A DNA stretch of 6,433 nt, taken from Halobacteriales archaeon QS_9_68_42. GTDB taxonomy: Archaea; Halobacteriota; Halobacteria; Halobacteriales; Haloarculaceae. The stretch lies in assembly GCA_003022905.1 (NCBI GenBank), contig PXSE01000039.1, forward strand, positions 1-6,433, given 5' to 3'. A program made the position numbers and the translations under genes. Shown here piece by piece: positions 5,691 through 6,433 of the stretch; the first letter of the stretch is position 1, and every line of letters starts with the position of its first letter. The notes under the pieces are model-generated. The model was not told where the DNA came from and did no database searches. It saw nothing but the letters and a program-made list of their open reading frames with translations.

Positions 5691-5740
5691 AATTAGTAAA
5701 GATTCGGACAACTTTTGACACCAACATTTAACACAAAAAG
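5690..5740 (+). promoter_or_regulatory. AT-rich promoter region of the substrate-binding protein gene
   Basis: This stretch is markedly AT-rich against the rest of the window. The best TATA candidate is CATTTAAC at 5725-5732, predicting a start of transcription near 5753-5756 and therefore a leader of about 70 bases before the ATG at 5825. The candidate is flanked by an imperfect inverted repeat, CTTTTG at 5712-5717 and CAAAAAG at 5734-5740, which could be a regulator site. All of this is assigned from composition and spacing. Confidence 0.45.
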
Positions 5741-5765
5741 CCTCGAAATGATTCCAGTGTGTCCA

Positions 5766-5828
5766 ATGACAACGGGTAACGCACGTGGACAGCCACCGCA
5801 GACAACTGTTATGGACGTGAACCAATGA
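5766..5828 (+). CDS. Possible 20-codon upstream ORF overlapping the transporter start
   Basis: An ATG at 5766 opens a frame of 20 codons (MTTGNARGQPPQTTVMDVNQ) whose TGA overlaps the ATG of the substrate-binding protein as ATGA. It lies in a different frame, so it is not an N-terminal extension. The ATG falls about 10-13 bases after the predicted transcription start, so ribosomes could meet it first and re-initiate at 5825. A second ATG at 5811 in the same frame gives a five-codon version. Composition is Thr- and Gln-rich with no run of one amino acid as in classical attenuator peptides. It may be chance; expression is unproven. Confidence 0.25.
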   Translation: MTTGNARGQPPQTTVMDVNQ

Positions 5829-6433
5829 CGGACGACAGCTACGAGCAGACAGAGACGAATACCGAGTCCGGGACCGGACGACTGACGAAACGGCGGCCGT
5901 TCCTGCGAGCGACGGGTGCCGGTGCGGCGGGCGTGGCGTTCGCTGGCTGTCTCGGCGACTCCGATAGCGGTGACGGCACCGTTCCCGACACCATCACCAT
6001 CGGGACGCTGGGCCCGTCGGACTCCCCGCTCGGTGCGTCCATCCACAACAGCGTCAAACTCGCCGTCGAGGAGATCAACGCCGACGGTGGCATCGCCGGC
6101 GCCGACGTTGAGGTGTCGACGAAGGACACGAAGGACCAGCCGAGCACCGCTCGCGACGTCTACAAGGAACTTACGACCGGGGAGAACGTGGAGGCGACAG
6201 TCGGCATCTTCGGCTCCGAGCAGCTGCTGGCAATTATGGACGACATCGCCCAGGCGGAGACGGTCCATCTGACGAGCGGCGCGGCCACACCGGAGGCGCC
6301 GGCACTGCTCGCCGAGGACTACGAGACGTACAAACCGTGGTTCCGGGTCGGACCGACGAACTCGACGTTCCTCGACGACTCGCTCGTGACGTTCGCCAAG
6401 GAGCGCTTCGACTCGATGGGCTGGGAGAAGGTC
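5825..6433 (+). CDS. ABC transporter substrate-binding lipoprotein, branched-chain amino acid (LIV) type, 5' part
   Basis: The first 203 residues of a protein continuing past the right edge. After an acidic n-region, KRRPFL (22-27) is a twin-arginine motif. A short Ala/Gly-rich core follows, ending in the lipobox FAGC with Cys42 as the probable lipidated residue, so the protein should be anchored outside the membrane. An Asp/Gly-rich linker leads to TITIGTLGPSDSPLG (56-70), the first strand and ligand loop of periplasmic-binding fold type I. SVKLAVEEINADGGIAG (76-92) is the LivJ-like helix and turn, and VGIFGSEQLLAIMD (126-139) and the TSGAATPE segment (150-157) also match the family. The ligand may be a branched-chain amino acid, amide or urea and cannot be fixed from this part. 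In-frame codons upstream reach a stop at 5777-5779 without another ATG or GTG, so 5825 is the start. Permease and ATPase genes are expected downstream. Confidence 0.93.
   Translation, partial: MTDDSYEQTETNTESGTGRLTKRRPFLRATGAGAAGVAFAGCLGDSDSGDGTVPDTITIGTLGPSDSPLGASIHNSVKLAVEEINADGGIAGADVEVSTKDTKDQPSTARDVYKELTTGENVEATVGIFGSEQLLAIMDDIAQAETVHLTSGAATPEAPALLAEDYETYKPWFRVGPTNSTFLDDSLVTFAKERFDSMGWEKV

Noticed and set aside
5401..5727. 108-codon minus-strand ORF upstream of the transporter
   Set aside because: Composition is unlike neighbouring genes, no domain is recognised, and it would start inside the AT-rich promoter patch of the divergent transporter gene.

Overview
The window looks like a chromosomal segment from a haloarchaeon (class Halobacteria). 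The DNA is very GC-rich. The predicted proteins are strongly acidic (Asp/Glu-rich). Several starts sit about 25-30 bases downstream of short AT-rich TATA-like elements, as expected for leaderless or short-leader archaeal transcripts. The two exported proteins carry twin-arginine signals, and one of these also has a lipobox. A diagnostic archaeal gene, RNA polymerase subunit L (Rpo11), is present. The genus cannot be decided from the sequence.

Layout from left to right: (1) the 5' end of a Tat-exported metallophosphoesterase/5'-nucleotidase, minus strand, running off the left edge; (2) a divergent two-gene unit of a small acidic protein (DUF5827-like) and a P-loop ATPase, overlapping by ATGA; (3) a 343-base gene-free stretch with several short potential hairpins; (4) a metallo-beta-lactamase-fold hydrolase, minus strand; (5) divergent from it, hisF of histidine biosynthesis; (6) a membrane-anchored protein with two CxxC zinc ribbons and a C-terminal domain that looks like a worn CAP/SCP domain; (7) convergent with it, rpoL/rpo11 on the minus strand; (8) divergent from rpoL, a short-chain dehydrogenase/reductase; (9) about 490 bases without a convincing conserved gene, ending in an AT-rich promoter-like patch and a 20-codon upstream ORF; (10) the 5' part of a Tat lipoprotein substrate-binding protein of the branched-chain amino acid (LIV) ABC transporter type, running off the right edge.

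Most of the window is ordinary haloarchaeal housekeeping: nucleotide salvage, histidine synthesis, transcription, redox metabolism and transport. Genes are mostly single transcription units with their own promoters. The only clear operon is the DUF5827-like/ATPase pair. No mobile element, CRISPR array, tRNA or rRNA was recognised. The items most worth a second look are the uncharacterised DUF5827-like/ATPase pair, the zinc-ribbon/CAP-like membrane protein, the structured gap at 1407-1749, and the short ORF overlapping the start of the transporter gene.
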